A DNA stretch of 64,000 nt from Dryobates pubescens (GCF_014839835.1 NC_071646.1:310001-374000), one strand, 5' to 3'; numbered from the stretch's first letter, positions 48,301-59,598 are shown. A program made the numbers and translations. The notes: generated from the sequence alone by a model not told the origin.

Positions 48301-51300
48301 GAGTGCACCTCACAGCCTGCTGAGGCTGAGTGCCTGACCCACCTGCTGGCAGTGTTGTGGAGCCTGAATGGAGACATTCTGCTGTGAATTGCCATAAACA
48401 TAATTACCTCCCAAGTCCCCCTGGTGTTGTTTTGGTAGCCAGGCCTTTCACAGCTAAGCCAGAGCCTGACCTGTTGGTTGCTGCAGGAGAGAGGGCTGGC
48501 AGTGATACCTGCTGGTCCTGCTTCAGTCCCACTGTCTGCAGTCGCTGCAGCCCCTCTGTCAGTGCCTCCTGCTGGCAGTCTGCAGTGTGGAGCTCCAGGC
48601 TGTCACCTCTCCTGGGGGGTTCCTGTAAGTCAGAGTGAGCCTTGCCTGGAACACTACCTGGGTGCCGAATCCTGTGCCGTTCAGGTGGGCTGCGGCCGGG
48701 CTCTGCCTGCCGTGCGGGGGGCGGAAGCCCTGTGCTGCGTTCCTCCTCCCCCCTTCCCAGCTCCGTCCGGTGAAGCCCAAGTCTCTGTCTCCACAGATGT
48801 CATCTGGGTGATCCTCAGCGTGGAAGTTGGAGGACTTCTGGGTGTAACACAGCAGCTGTCGTCCTTTGAAACAGAGTTCAACACACAGCCACACCGCAAG
48901 GTGGAAGGCAACTTTAACCCCTTCGCCTCCCCACAGAAGAGCAGGCCACCAGAGGAGAACAGCCTCAAGGACCCCGGGGGTCCCGAGCTGGGCACAACCA
49001 AGAACACTTGGGGGCCTGCCCCCGAGCACAGCGAACAAGACCAGAATGGACTCTCAGAGAACTCTGTAAGCCTCTCCCCCAGCAGTCCCTCCAACAACTT
49101 GTCGGTAGTGACCTACAGTAAGGTAGGTGCCCTGGGGGAGCAGGAGAATGGCTAGGAGGAGCCTGGCATGTCTGTAACAGCTCCTCCCTACAAACTGCAC
49201 ACCCTCCCTCCTGCTTCTGCCAGACCTGCTAAGGAAGGTTCTGAATTTGACTGTCTGACTCTGCCAACTCCTCATGTTATATTAAAGTATTTTTGCCTCT
49301 GATAGACTCTACCAGATCCACCTCTTTGGGTTGGGTTTTCTTTCTTTTTCTTTTCTTTTTCTTTTCTTTTTGCTTCAAGTCCTCCTGAAAACTTCTATAA
49401 TCTTGTCTGGGTGCTGTAACTATGAGTGGCTGGAGCCTTCTCCAGCTGCATGTGCAAATAAGTCAAAATATCTCTCTAGATGTGCTCCTCAGTTTTACAG
49501 AACTTTGAAAAGAGCAAACCTGACCCCACCCCCAAAGCCTAAGATTAACCAGAGACCTTCTTTGTAGTTGGTGTGGGGAGGCTACAGAGCTCAACACTCT
49601 GATCCCAGCAGCTACCTGTCAGGAGCAGTCGATCAAGGGCCTGTTCCTGTCTGTGTCCTTGTCTTGTTTATAATGTAGGTGACTTTTAAATTATCTTTAC
49701 TTTAAATCTCTCTCCAAAGCTTGCTTGGTGGATGCTATATGAGTCTGAGTGATATTTTGACTGTTTTTATTTGCTTGTGTGTGAAAAATGACTTGCAGGA
49801 TTATTTACAGTTCAGAATCCACCTGTTAATGCAGCCAGTATGTGTAGGTGTGTGCTGTCCTATGTCAAACTAGTTTTGATTTGGAAACTCTTTTTAAATG
49901 CTTTACTGTACTTTAAGCAGGCTGTGTAGGACAATAACACTTGGTTGCTGAATGACTTAATAAAGCCCTAATGTTAGTTCACCTACAGCACTTTAGTTCC
50001 TAACTGGATGAATTGCCTGTCCTCTCCCAGGGGATCATGTTTAATGACCTACTTTGCTCCAGGGCTGTGCAGTTGTATTCTTTTACCGGTGGCATGCATG
50101 GGGTTAACAGATTGCCAGGCTGCCAACCACCCTCCTGTTTCACACCCCAAGCAGAAACTGCTGGGAGCTCTATCTGCCCCTGCTCCCAGGTTCTGGCTCA
50201 CTGAGAGTGAGATGTGGGTGGCCTAGGGCACGATTCAAATGTGAAGCCTTTCACTTCTCAGGTCAGACACAGCCTGAGTGAGCAGTGAGGAAGCTGCTGC
50301 CCTGGCCTGGCTGCTTGGGGAGGTGTTCCCTGGGCTGGCTGCAGAGGTGGCTGTGTTCAGCCACAGCTTCCCTGCACCACCCTGTCCTTGGGTGCTTCAG
50401 AGGGGAGTGCTGCACATGTGCAGCAGGTTGGTGAGAGCTCCCTGTATTGGGTGACACAAGCAGGAGTCAGCTGCCCAGGGCAGCTGTGGGAGGCAGTGCA
50501 CTCCCCTGAGCTGGCCCTGGCTAAAATACCAGCTTTAATTTGGGTGGGAAAACTCAGATCCACGTTGGATGGCCAGCTCTAGGCTGCAGGTGGCTTCTTT
50601 CTTCCCCTCTCTGTTTCCTGAGGGCAGAGCTTGGCAGTCACTCCATAGCAGATTTGCACTTGCAGGTGGAACTGCTGGTGGCTGTCCTTGAGAGGAGTTC
50701 CTGTGTGGCACCTCAGAATGGGAGGCTGGCACTCAAGTGGCCTTCAGCTTTCAACTAGGTCTCTCCCTGTGGTGCTTCCCCTTCCTAGTAAGAGGAAAGT
50801 GGTGTGGGCACCAGCAGGTCAAGGGTGCCAACAGGCTTCTAAGAACCTGGGTGTGAGAAAGTGATACCTCTGAGAGGTGCAAGGCTCAGCTCTAGGGTGG
50901 CAAAAGCCAAAGAGTGAAGCACCAGCAGAGAGGATTTCACTGCACTTCAGTAAGCTGCTTTAGCTGCTAGCCCAAAGCTCCCCAGCAGTGCTCAGATGTG
51001 AGCTGCTACAGTCCAGCCTCAGGTGGAGGGGAGGTCTCCTTCCTCTCTGTTTTGGTTGGTTTATTTGTTTGCTGATTTTTCTATTTACTGATTGTTCTTG
51101 AGTGGATTATCTGAGCTGAAAGCAGAGCTTGTGTATCCTGTTGGCTTCAGAAAGGTAACTTGGTCCTTTCTGGAGAGGGGTGGAGGAGATGCCAGTGGCT
51201 GTTGAGGGGCTTTGTACTGCAGGGTTTCTCTTTGTCACATGGAACAAGTTAGCTTTTCCTCTGGAGGCTGTCAGGGGAGGTCTGTTCCAGCCTTGTCCCC

Positions 51301-54300
51301 TCTGCCCAAGACAGGAGGATGCTGCCACAGGCTTGGTTCTGATATGGGGACAGTGCTGTCAGTAGAGCAGGAGCAGCTTTGACATCCCAGGGCCTGCTCT
51401 GGTTCAAAATCAGCAGGTGACCTTCCTCACCTTGCCTGCTGGGGCTCTGGCACTGCTGCTTGCCTCCTTCCTGCTGTCTGGAAGGGTAGCTTTTCTTTCT
51501 TCCCCTAGAAAGGGGTAATGTGTAAGCTGTAGTCCCAGCTGGGGCTCAGATTAAGTGGGGAGAAAGCTTACTGGAGCTAATGTCAGAAGTGTTAAACCAC
51601 TCTGTCAGCAGCTGGGGTTCCAGTGCCTGTCAGGAGCAGCTCTGTCTGGCCCTTATTCCCCAGGGGCTTCACCTGTGCTGTTGTTTGAGAGGGCAAGAGA
51701 AAACTCTTACACTTCAAGCTGTTGTCTGGTGATTGAATATTGATGTGAAAGGCTTTATTTCACCTGGCAGCAGACAGCAGAGTCCTGTGGGACTTGCTTG
51801 CACATGAGGATGTCTGGATTATATTTGTCTGCTTTCCTGTCCCCAGAGCATGGATCAGCCCCTGGGGGTGTCTGACCCCCCATGCAGTGAGATACAGCAG
51901 AGGGGATGAGTGGGGCCCAGTGAAGGTGTCCGGAGGGGCCTGTGTCCCATACTTGGAAGTGATAGAAGCCCTTCAAATATTCCACCACTGAGGAGGCTTC
52001 CTGCTCTCTGCCACGAGCTGGTGGAGAACCCCAGCCATGAGATCTTTGAGCTAAAGGCAGCAGTTCCTGGCCTGACAGCCTTGTCCACCCGAGGGGAAGC
52101 CAAGCCCCCCCTGTCCTTACAGCCTGGAGCTGGCTGCCCCTCTCCCGAGCGGCTGCCGCCCCCAGCTGTGTGCTGCTTCCACACCAGGGCACTGCAGCTT
52201 GCAGATTTGTTGGAGTCACTCTAAGCTTCCCCTGGGAACTGTTTGGGTACCACCCTGTATTTGTGGGGAGGGAAGATAGCTCAGAAACCTTTGCTTCTGC
52301 GAGAGGGAAGCTCCTCCCATCCTGGGGTGGTTACCACATTTGCTCAGAGCAAGGTGGGAGGTCAGTGGAGACAGCTGGGCAGCTCCTCTGCCAGCCACGC
52401 TGCTGCTCAGCATCTGCAGGCTGAACTGATGCTGGTCTGCTCCTCTCTGGGTTTGGGTGCTGCCTGTTAGCTCATCCAGCAGCACCAGCAGTCCTCCTGC
52501 CTCTGGGACTGTGGGAAATGTGAGATCAGCTGATTTTAGCTTAACTTTGCTCCGCTGCAGGCCAGCAGCTCCCCTGTGTGACCTCTGCAGAGTAACTCAG
52601 GCTGCCAGCTGAGTCACAAGAGCTAAGCAGTTGCAGGGTGACTTAGGTACCTGAGCCCTGCTCTGCTCCAGCAGCTCTCTGCACCTAAACCCCTCCAGTG
52701 GCCATACTCCAAGAAGGTTCTTAACCTCCTGGTGGGCTCAGCTGCCAGGCCCTGTCTACACATCCTGCATGGGATGTAGGAGCAAAGCAGTGCTGCAGCC
52801 TCTGCTCTGGCTGTGCCCAGCTCGCCCCAGTTAGGTGAGGGCACCCTCGCAGCAGCTCTGGCTGGGAGCAGCCCAGGGGTGAGGAGGAAATGGGCACTTG
52901 TAGCCTGGTCTGATGCTGCTGCCCCCTGTGTGGCTTTTGCAGCTGTGCAGCAGCAGCTCCTGTCTGAAGTGTAACTCTTACTGCTCTGGACTCAGTGCTG
53001 AAGGAGAAATAAAGTCAGCTGCTTGAAGCCTGTGTGGTGATGCTTTGTGAAAGTCACTCAGCCCTCCTGGCACAGGGGCCTGTGTGTTACAGAGGCCTCT
53101 CACTGCCCAAAGCATCTCAGTTCCCTGCTAGGTACAGCAGCCAGGTGGTGGCTGAGACCCAGAGTGCTCCTGCAGAGCCTTTGCTTGCCGAGACGCAGCC
53201 AGCGCGCCCTCGCCAGCAGCTCGGCGGTGCCTGGCGTGGAAGGCACTGGAAGAGCTGCAAGGCTGCAGCTGAGCTTTTCAGAAGACAGTGAGCTCAGAAG
53301 GGAGTGCACCCAAAATAGGACTCAGCAGAGCTGCCATTGTGTGCAGAATTATTTTTGCAGGTTTATGACGTAAAGTTCTGCAAAGAGGATAATTGCTGCC
53401 GGCTGCTGCCTGCCCTGCAGCACCAGCAGGCCTGGCTCTGTGCTGAGGCACAGCTGCACCTTGCTGAGGAAGGAGATGCTCTTCACGGGGGGGAGGAGGA
53501 GCCTCTTGCTCAGGGTTTGGCTTGGGCTCCAAGTCTCTTGCATTTCCAGTGGGGTTTGGTTCAGCTCTCGCTGATGGAGCTCGTGGGTAAGTGCAATGCA
53601 GGGAGGGTCCCAGAAGCTAACACTTGGGGCAGTGACTTCAGGAGAAGCTGATCTTGGTCCTGGGTTCTGGGGCTGCTCCTGGCACTCTCCTGAGAAGCTC
53701 CTCTAGGGCTGGCAGCCTGTGAGGTGCAGTGTAGCAAGTGGCACAGAGCTTAGTAACCTGACCCTGGGGCTGAGCTGCATTCTGGCTGTAATTAACACCA
53801 GGCTACAGTAATTGTGCAGCTTTCAGTTGGATACAGGAGCAAAGAGTACCTGAAGATGCAGAGGCTTTCCCTGGTTCTCTGCCCAGGAAAGGGCCAGGGA
53901 AGTGTTCTCATCTCTGGCCTGAGCTGCAGGCTCTGGGCTCTACCCAGTCCTGGTGTTCGCTTTGCCCGCTGGTGCTGCAGGCGTCCTGGCTCGGGGCACA
54001 CAGATCAAACCAGGGAGATGCAGGAGTGGGACCAGGGTTAGGGTTAGGGAGTCAAACAGCTCTGGGCACTGCTTGCAGGCAGATGAAGCAGGTAATGGGC
54101 AGCAAATGCTGGGTCTGGAGCTTAGCCCCTGTGGCGAGGCTGCCCCGGGGCTCCCTGCCGTTCCCTTTGCCTTGGGTGTCCTGGCTCGCAGCCGCAGGGG
54201 CGACGCGCTCTGGGGTAGAGCCCAGGCCTTGCTCTGTGGCTCAGTAGCACCTGGCTGGTACCCAGCCTGGAGAACACCTGCAGGAGGTAAGTGGAAAGCA

Positions 54301-54456
54301 GCTGCCGGCGCCGCAGCCTGAGGAGCTTTGCAGGGCTGGGCGGCAGAGGGCCTGCCGGGGGCGCTGCTCCCTCTCCTTCCTCGCCTGCTGACATTGATGA
54401 TGTCTCCAACTTTCTTGCAGGGTTTCCACGGTCCTTACCCCTTCGGACAGTCTTAA
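30198..54456 (+). CDS. ILRUN: ILRUN (C6orf106), UBA-like and FW-domain protein (5 coding exons)
   Basis: Complete coding region, 290 residues (about 298 in human, from memory). Exons: 30198-30355, 42233-42387, 45668-45865, 48797-49122, 54421-54456; all junctions AG/GT and in phase. Residues about 20-70 are UBA-like (MQKFSCLGTTDKDVLIGEFQ). Residues about 80-180 are an NBR1-type FW domain with the four tryptophans W99, W109, W159 and W174. The tail (about 200-290) is Ser/Asn/Pro-rich and disordered, ending GFHGPYPFGQS. In mammals ILRUN lowers IRF3-dependent interferon and TNF transcription, acting with p300/CBP, and affects lipoprotein levels. The ATG context GCGGCCATGG is near ideal. Likely expressed from the same CpG island as SNRPC. 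The last coding exon is only 36 nt and lies 5.3 kb beyond exon 4. Confidence 0.96.
32693..32765 (+). mobile_element. CR1-like tail (weak)
   Basis: GTGTTGGGTTAATGGTGGGG then CTGGATGAATTGAAAGGCC resembles an eroded CR1 tail. Confidence 0.5.
35640..35720 (+). mobile_element. CR1-like tail (weak)
   Basis: GGGGCTCGATGGTCTTAGAG then GTCGTTTCCAGGC is an eroded CR1 tail. Confidence 0.55.
37737..37775. repeat. 11-bp tandem repeat, 3.5 copies
   Basis: GTGCCGGTGCC repeated without change; CpG-rich. Confidence 0.85.
37845..38030 (-). mobile_element. CR1 LINE fragment
   Basis: GGGGCCCTCTGGAGATGATC, TGTAGCAGGGTCACCTAGAT and ACTCCACAACCTCTCTGGGC. Confidence 0.85.
38231..38320. repeat. 19-bp G-rich minisatellite, 4.5 copies
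   Basis: Unit GGGGGGCTGGGGCTGGGGA, perfect from 38241 to 38316. G-rich on the ILRUN RNA strand. Confidence 0.92.
40821..40908. repeat. 16-bp minisatellite, 5.5 copies
   Basis: Unit GGGAGGCTCAGCCCCG, one substitution in copy four. Confidence 0.92.
42233..42387 (+). CDS. ILRUN: ILRUN coding exon 2
   Basis: Residues 53-105, WNLQAAIGAYYDFESPNINV and on to TKTWRIQNT. It closes the UBA-like domain and opens the FW domain (W99). Acceptor TTCCAG, donor GTAAGG. Confidence 0.96.
42388..45667 (+). other. ILRUN: ILRUN intron 2
   Basis: 3.3-kb intron with one CR1 fragment (42655-42965). The remainder shows nothing recognisable. Confidence 0.75.
42655..42965 (-). mobile_element. CR1 LINE fragment
   Basis: TCACAAAATCATTTTGGTTG, CCATGGCCCTCAGCACCACA and the CTAATCTCCAACCTCAACCT region; one of the longer copies. 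Confidence 0.88.
45668..45865 (+). CDS. ILRUN: ILRUN coding exon 3
   Basis: Residues 105-171, GTEAWPPGVCLKYVGGDQFG to WRMCTATGLYYG; the core of the FW domain with W109 and W159. Acceptor CCCAG, donor GTGAGT. Confidence 0.96.
46668..46985 (-). mobile_element. CR1 LINE fragment
   Basis: ACTCCACAGCCTCTCTGGGC, AGCCTGCTCCAGGCCTCCAG, CACCAAAGAAGTTTCTCCCC and CTGCTCTTCTCCAGCC. Confidence 0.88.
46985..47290. promoter_or_regulatory. Orphan CpG island in ILRUN intron 3
   Basis: A compact CpG-rich block between two CR1 copies, unlike the surrounding intron. It contains the CTCF-like site and an open frame from the ATG at 47113 (MMLRRGRGCRGAF) of about 28 codons. No gene is recognised. Confidence 0.55.
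47095..47113 (+). promoter_or_regulatory. CTCF-like motif in ILRUN intron 3
   Basis: CGGGCAGCAGGGGGCGCCA, within a small CpG island. Confidence 0.55.
47303..47900 (-). mobile_element. CR1 LINE, longest copy (about 600 bp)
   Basis: Begins at the 3' end (AAAATGGTTCAGGTTGGAAG) and runs through CTCCAGGCTGAACAGCCCCA to GTTGCCCCTATCCAGGTGCA and GGACCTTGCTGCTTGG, the end of the CR1 coding region. Confidence 0.9.
48797..49122 (+). CDS. ILRUN: ILRUN coding exon 4
   Basis: Residues 171-279, DVIWVILSVEVGGLLGVTQQ, including W174, then the disordered tail to NNLSVVTYSK. Acceptor CCACAG, donor GTAGGT. Reading on into the intron adds VGALGEQENG and a stop at 49153-49155. Confidence 0.95.
49337..49372. repeat. 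Pyrimidine microsatellite (TTTTC)n
   Basis: Imperfect TTTTC/TTTCT run just after the candidate ATTAAA in ILRUN intron 4. Confidence 0.85.
54035..54049 (+). repeat. Short interstitial telomere-like repeat
   Basis: GGGTTAGGGTTAGGG, two and a half TTAGGG units. Confidence 0.8.
54421..54456 (+). CDS. ILRUN: ILRUN coding exon 5 (36 nt) and stop
   Basis: GFHGPYPFGQS and TAA, residues 280-290, matching the human C-terminus GLHGPYPFGQS except for one residue. Acceptor CTTGCAG after a pyrimidine-rich tract; phase 0 fits exon 4. Confidence 0.92.
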   Translation, partial: GFHGPYPFGQS

Positions 54457-57400
54457 ACACAAACACAAAACGGGTACCGGCGAGAGGAGCTGTGAGGAGA
54501 GCTGGCGGCGGGGGCAGGGCAGGGGGCTCCACGTGCAGACGACCCCGCGCGGCCCCCCCTCCCCTGCCTCCGAGACAAAGAAGAGAAAGCAAAACCAAAA
54601 GCCCAGAAACCTGAGACTTAGCTGGTCCAGAGGAGAATACACCAGCTGAGAGCACGTGTGAGTGCTGGGCTGCAGGAGTGCTGCTGAGTGCTGCGGGAAC
54701 TCAAATGCCCCCCGGCCTGGGGCCCCTCGGAGCCCCCTCCCCTAATTAGGTAGCTTCAGGAGTTTGGCAAAGCCATCCCGAGACAATAATCATCCCAATA
54801 CCGGTTTGCCTACAGAGCAGTGGTAGCTTCAGCAGTGTTTTGGTTTCTGTCTTGTCCAGGTTTCCCCCAGGGGCAGTGTGTTTGTGTGGCACTGGCAGTG
54901 CCCTGCCTGCTTCCCAAAGGGCATCTGCTCAGCTTGGCATCCCCTGGGCTCTGTGCAGTGACTGCTTTGGGGCAGACCTTTTCTAAAGGTCAGCTCAGGT
55001 CTGCTGCCAGCTCTGTGTTTTTAATATCTGGGTTTAGTTACCGACTTTTTAATCCTTCCTTTCTTTTTTCCCTCTCTCCTGTTTGGTTTGGGTGGTGTTT
55101 GCCCTGCATGTGCTGAAAACCAGGGCCTGGCGTCACAGGTGAAGAGAGAGGCTCTGGGACTTGCAGGATAAGTGGAGGGCTCATTTCCCTTCCCCTTGTA
55201 CGTGAAGTACCCTGAGACACACACCCAGGCTAGTAACAAAGGGATCCGTTGAGGTTCCCGCTGTCCTGTGTGCTTAGCACTCTCAGGTGCCTGGGTGTTA
55301 ACCCAACCCTTGCTGTGCAGTAGCTGTGCCTGGAGCAGCCAGCAAGCAAGCCTCTGGTCCTGTGCCAAGAGCAGACTCTCTCTCTCTGGCTGTGATGCAC
55401 TTGGTCGTAGTTGCAAAGCTTTGCAGAAGTTCTTTTAATTTGAAGTCCCCCACCCCTCTCTTACAGAGCACAAGGTTGCATTCATTGCTCTGTGGTGCAG
55501 CTGGCTCCCAGGCTGATTGTCTGCAGCTGGGGGTGCAGAGCAGGCAGCAGCAGCAGCTGGGCTCCACTCTCACCTGGTCCTCATTTGCCTCTCTCCCCCT
55601 GGCTTGTAGCTCTGGTGAGGCTCTTACCTTCTGAAGGGGCTCCCCAGGGCTTGGGGTCAGAGGAGGCTTCACCACTCTAAAGACTCAGGGTGCTCTGCTG
55701 TTCCTCCAGTTGTGTACTGGGAAGTGCAGTGTGAGGAGGGGGAGAATGGCCCCCAGTGCTGTGTCAGCAGCAAGGGGAGCAAGGTGAGAGCCTCTGTCTC
55801 CCTGAGCTGTGGACAGGGCTGAGCAGCCACTGCCAGAGAGGAGCACAGGAAGCTGCCACGGCCTGCTGCCAGCTCTGGCAGCTCTCAGCTTCTCCTTCTG
55901 GGGCAGGCTGCAGCTCTCTGCATGGCTCTCGCTGCCTGCTCTTGACTGGTTGGTTCTGAGTGGGGAATTCATTGTCACTGCAGCTGCCAAGGACTCTCAG
56001 TGCATGGGGTGGATCTGGTGGAGGAGCTTCCTGCCTGGGTGCAGGTTGGTTTGTGTTTCAGAAGGTCAGTTGGCAAAGGTTGCTGTTATCTGAAGCGAGC
56101 AGAGAGATGCTGGGCACAAAAGAGACCCTGCAGCCACTGACACTTAGAGCTGGGTGAGGGCCTGGCTCTGGCTCAGCAGAGTGAAGCCCTGGAAGGTGGT
56201 GCTGCCCCTCTGAGTGCAGCTGTGGGTGCTCCTTGTCCTGTGTCCTTGGGTAGCCTTGGGTTAGTTGTCTCCTCACCCGGTCTGTGTGGCTGTAGTGGAG
56301 CAGGTGGCTTCCCTCTCTGCTCCCTCCTCTCCAAGCAGCAGCTTGTGGCAAGCCCTGAGGGCCTGAGCAGTGCCTGAGCAGTGCCTGGTCATCAGCTCCT
56401 GCAGCACTGCCCCTCCCCCCCCCCCGCACCGCAGCAGCTGGGGGCTGCCCTGGAGGGATAAGGTGATGCCATATCTTCATCAGGTGTGTACTGGAGGGGG
56501 GTCTGAGTCTGGCTTTGCCTGGTGTCAGCCAGGGCATGTGGGAGACCCTTGAGCCCTCACCCCCCGCTGGCCTCTGCTGCAGCCCAAGTGCTGCTGTGCT
56601 GCTCCCGAGGCCGAGCTCTGCTCTGCAGGAGCCCTGCAGGCCCCCAGGCATCCTCTGCCTGCCCTCTCAGGAGGCAGAACTTGTTCTGCACAGGCTTCAG
56701 TTCTCTCTGCTCCGGAGTGGTTTCAGTCCGTGGTGGCCTTGTGATGAGGGTGTGAGGAAGGCCGGCCCCGAGTCGCTGCTGAGCCCCCAGCCCCCTGCTG
56801 CTCCCACCCCGGCTGCAGGCTGTGGGAGTGGTCTCTGGTGCAGGGCTCTGGGAGCTGGCAGGGTTGGGGCTGTGGCCCTGGGGGAAGGTTCAGATTGGTG
56901 GTTGCTGTCTCTCGGAGGCCAGAGGTGGTTTTATCTCTGCTGGGTCTGTGGAGCTCCGTGGTGCAGCCAGCCCTCAAATTGCTCCTGCTGTCAGGTGTCC
57001 AGCCCTTAAATTGGGGGGGGGAGGTGCATTCAGCAAGGCTCTCTCCAGGTGACTTCAGGGCACTGTGATTCGGTTTCCACAGGGCTGAAACACGTTGGGA
57101 AACAAAGAGCCTTGGTTCTGCAGAGCACTGCCAGCCCTGTGGCTGCTCAGGTAACTCAGTCCCTGAGTCACACAGCTCAGGCCTCTGAGAGATCCTTACC
57201 AGGCTGAGGCTGGGGAGCCAGGCAAGAGGCTGTGTTCCTCCCTGGGGCAGGGGTGAGGCTGCTGCCCACTGTTGCAAGTGACAGGCTGCAGCTGGCTCCA
57301 GTTTGACCCCCACGGATCTTGAAGTCCCCAGAAGGAGGGAAGGGGAGAAGAGCAAGGGCAGAACATCTTGGGTGGTCTCTGACCAGACTCCTGCATCAAC

Positions 57401-57865
57401 ATGAGCCACCTAGGACCTGTCCTGCCACTGCCACGAGCCCACCAGTCAGCCCAGACCCCCCCTCAGCCCAGCCACACCACCCCACAACTGGCAGTGCCAC
57501 ATGAGGAGGTGAGGGGAGCTGAAATCTGCTGCCCACATCTTGGGGAGCGCTGGAGACAGCCTCCCTCCAGGGTGTGGGACATGCAGGTCCCCCTCCCAGG
57601 GGCTCCGTGGGGTTGGGAGATGCCAGCTGCCCTGTGCCCACTGCCTGCTGCTGTGTGCTGCTCCCTTGCTGCTGTGTGAGTGTGGGGGTGGCTGCAGCCT
57701 GTGCCCTCCCCAGGGCACTGCCTGTGCAGAGCAGGCTGATGTTGCCTCCCTGAGTCTGGGAGAAGTCCTGTGGTAGCACATGGGGGGTGGAAAGGAGAGG
57801 AAGCTTCCTCCTTGATGTGTACATGAATATTTGTATGATTAAATTAACACAGAAACCAAACACAG
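54457..57865 (+). other. ILRUN: Probable ILRUN 3' UTR
   Basis: From the stop to an ATTAAA at 57838-57843, which lies in an AU-rich context typical of a 3' end (ACATGAATATTTGTATGATT just before it). No repeat interrupts this 3.4 kb. The end point is inferred from the signal alone. Confidence 0.45.
57838..57843 (+). terminator. ILRUN: Candidate ILRUN poly(A) signal ATTAAA
   Basis: ATTAAA within a short AT-rich window, followed by GTTGTGG, a GU-rich element expected downstream of cleavage. Confidence 0.45.
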
Positions 57866-59524
57866 TTGTGGAGCTGCTGAGAGTTTCATTGGAGCTGCCA
57901 AACCTCCTGAGCCTGCAGCTGGGCACACCCAGCCTGCTGCTGTCTCCAGGGCCTGGCCAGGCTCAGGCAGTGTCCTGAAGCCCAGCTTCAGCCCTGGCCT
58001 TACCCAAAGCAAAGGACAGATTCCTTCTGCACTGGGTTCAGCAAACCCTCCCTGCAGGCTGGGCAGATGTGTGCAGGGCTGGCTCAGAGGTTCCCCTGGG
58101 CTGGGCTTGAGGAGAGCCTGGGGAGAAATGGATCCAGCTGAGCAGCAGGATTCCCAGCAGGGCTGCCTGGTGCCCACGCAGCTCCTTGGCACTCCAGGCT
58201 GCCCCTGGGCACCAGTGGCCCTCCTTACAAGGTCACTTCACCATCATCTGTGCCTCCTGCTGCACCAGTCCTCAGCCAGTGCCTGTGAGGGGCTGGAGCT
58301 CAGCACCCACTCAGCACCATGCTGCCAGCACCTTCCAGCTGTCGTCGGGGCCAAAGCAGGAGGGGAGCAGCACCGAGGGGCTGGGCTGCAGGGGGGAGGA
58401 GTGGGAGTCTGGATTGGATCATCTGCATCCAGGGCTCACCAGCACAAAGCCAGCTGCAGCCACAGCCTTAACCTTAAATGCTCCTGGAGTGGCTAATTTA
58501 CAGCCTGTTTGCCCAGCCCCATAGATGCCTCAAACAGCAGCAGCTCAGCCCTGGCCTTCCCTGAGCCTCAGGGAGCCAGGAGAGGAATTGTGAATGAAGG
58601 AAGTTTGCATTCTCCCCATTTCCCCTTCCTCTCCCACACTTCCTTTTGTTTTTCCCCCCTCTCCCTTTCCCCTATCCCTCTGGCAACCTCCAGGGCTCCT
58701 GAATGCCAGGGTGGGAGCACAGGAGGGCCTCTGGGGGGCACTCTCCTGGTCAGCTTGAGCTGATGCCATGCCTCAGGCCGGGCCTTGCCACTCAGGCCAC
58801 CCAGCCCAGAGGTTTGCCTGCATGAACTGCTGGAGCAGCTCACCTGGGGCTGTTCCTTTGCTTACCTCTGACTTTGTTCCTAATCCCTTCAAGAAGCCTC
58901 CCTCTGCATGTGCTGGGTTTGCTTTGGAGCACTTCAGTCAATGCCTGGAGCCTTCAGCTGCCCTTTAAGCCTGCGTGGGGACAGACATCCTGCTCCCTGT
59001 GCCTGCAGCTGTTTGCCTTGACAAGAATGCAGCCCTTGAGCCCTGGCTGCCCAGGGCTGTGCTGAAGGCTGATCTGTTTGGGGAGGTTGGGGCTGCCTCC
59101 CCACACGCTGCCCAGCTCCTCATTTACTGTTGTTTGCTTGAAGGATCTGTTTGTCTTTAGGGCTGCAACCTGTCACAGTTTGCCAGGACAGGACAATGCT
59201 CTCACACCTCCCAGTGCTGTCTCCTCAGCAGGGCAAATAACTCCAGGGATTGCTGGGATGGAGGTGGTCTCATGGCCCTGAGCCCCGTGCAGAGCCTGGG
59301 TGCGGTGCAGGGTGCCAGGGCTGCAGGCCAAGGCAAAGGGCAGCTGCAGGCAGCTCTGAGCTGTGTGCTGCCTGCTTGCTTGTGCTGCAGGGAAGCCTTT
59401 CAAAGCTGTAGAAGCCTCTCTGCTTTGGAGCTTTGTGCTTCTGTGGTCCCTGAAGTGCTGCTGGGGTAGGTGGGAGGATGCCCTCTGCTCTCAGAGGGCT
59501 GTGAGGGAGGTGTGCTGGGTAGTG

Positions 59525-59598
59525 GCTGGGACCAAACAACAAAGGGTTGGACCAGATGATCCTTGGGGTCCCTTCCAGCCTGGCACTCTGTGAACGTT
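59525..59598 (+). mobile_element. CR1 LINE tail
   Basis: AAGGGTTGGACCAGATGATC then CTTGGGGTCCCTTCCAGCC and ACTCTGTGAA. Confidence 0.8.

Larger units (their letters stand above)
45866..48796 (+). other. ILRUN: ILRUN intron 3
   Basis: 2.9-kb intron with two minus-strand CR1 fragments (46668-46985 and 47303-47900) on either side of a small CpG island with a CTCF-like site. Confidence 0.75.
49123..54420 (+). other. ILRUN: ILRUN intron 4
   Basis: 5.3-kb intron without any CR1 fragment. Its first 840 bp are AT-rich, resemble a 3' UTR and contain ATTAAA (49281) and AATAAA (49959). A (TTTTC)n tract is at 49337-49372. Another AATAAA lies near 53010. Confidence 0.7.

Noticed and set aside
52000-52230. 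Possible extra ILRUN exon in intron 4
   Set aside because: Long frame and fair codon use, but no match to any known protein and no need for an exon, since exon 4 joins exon 5 in phase.
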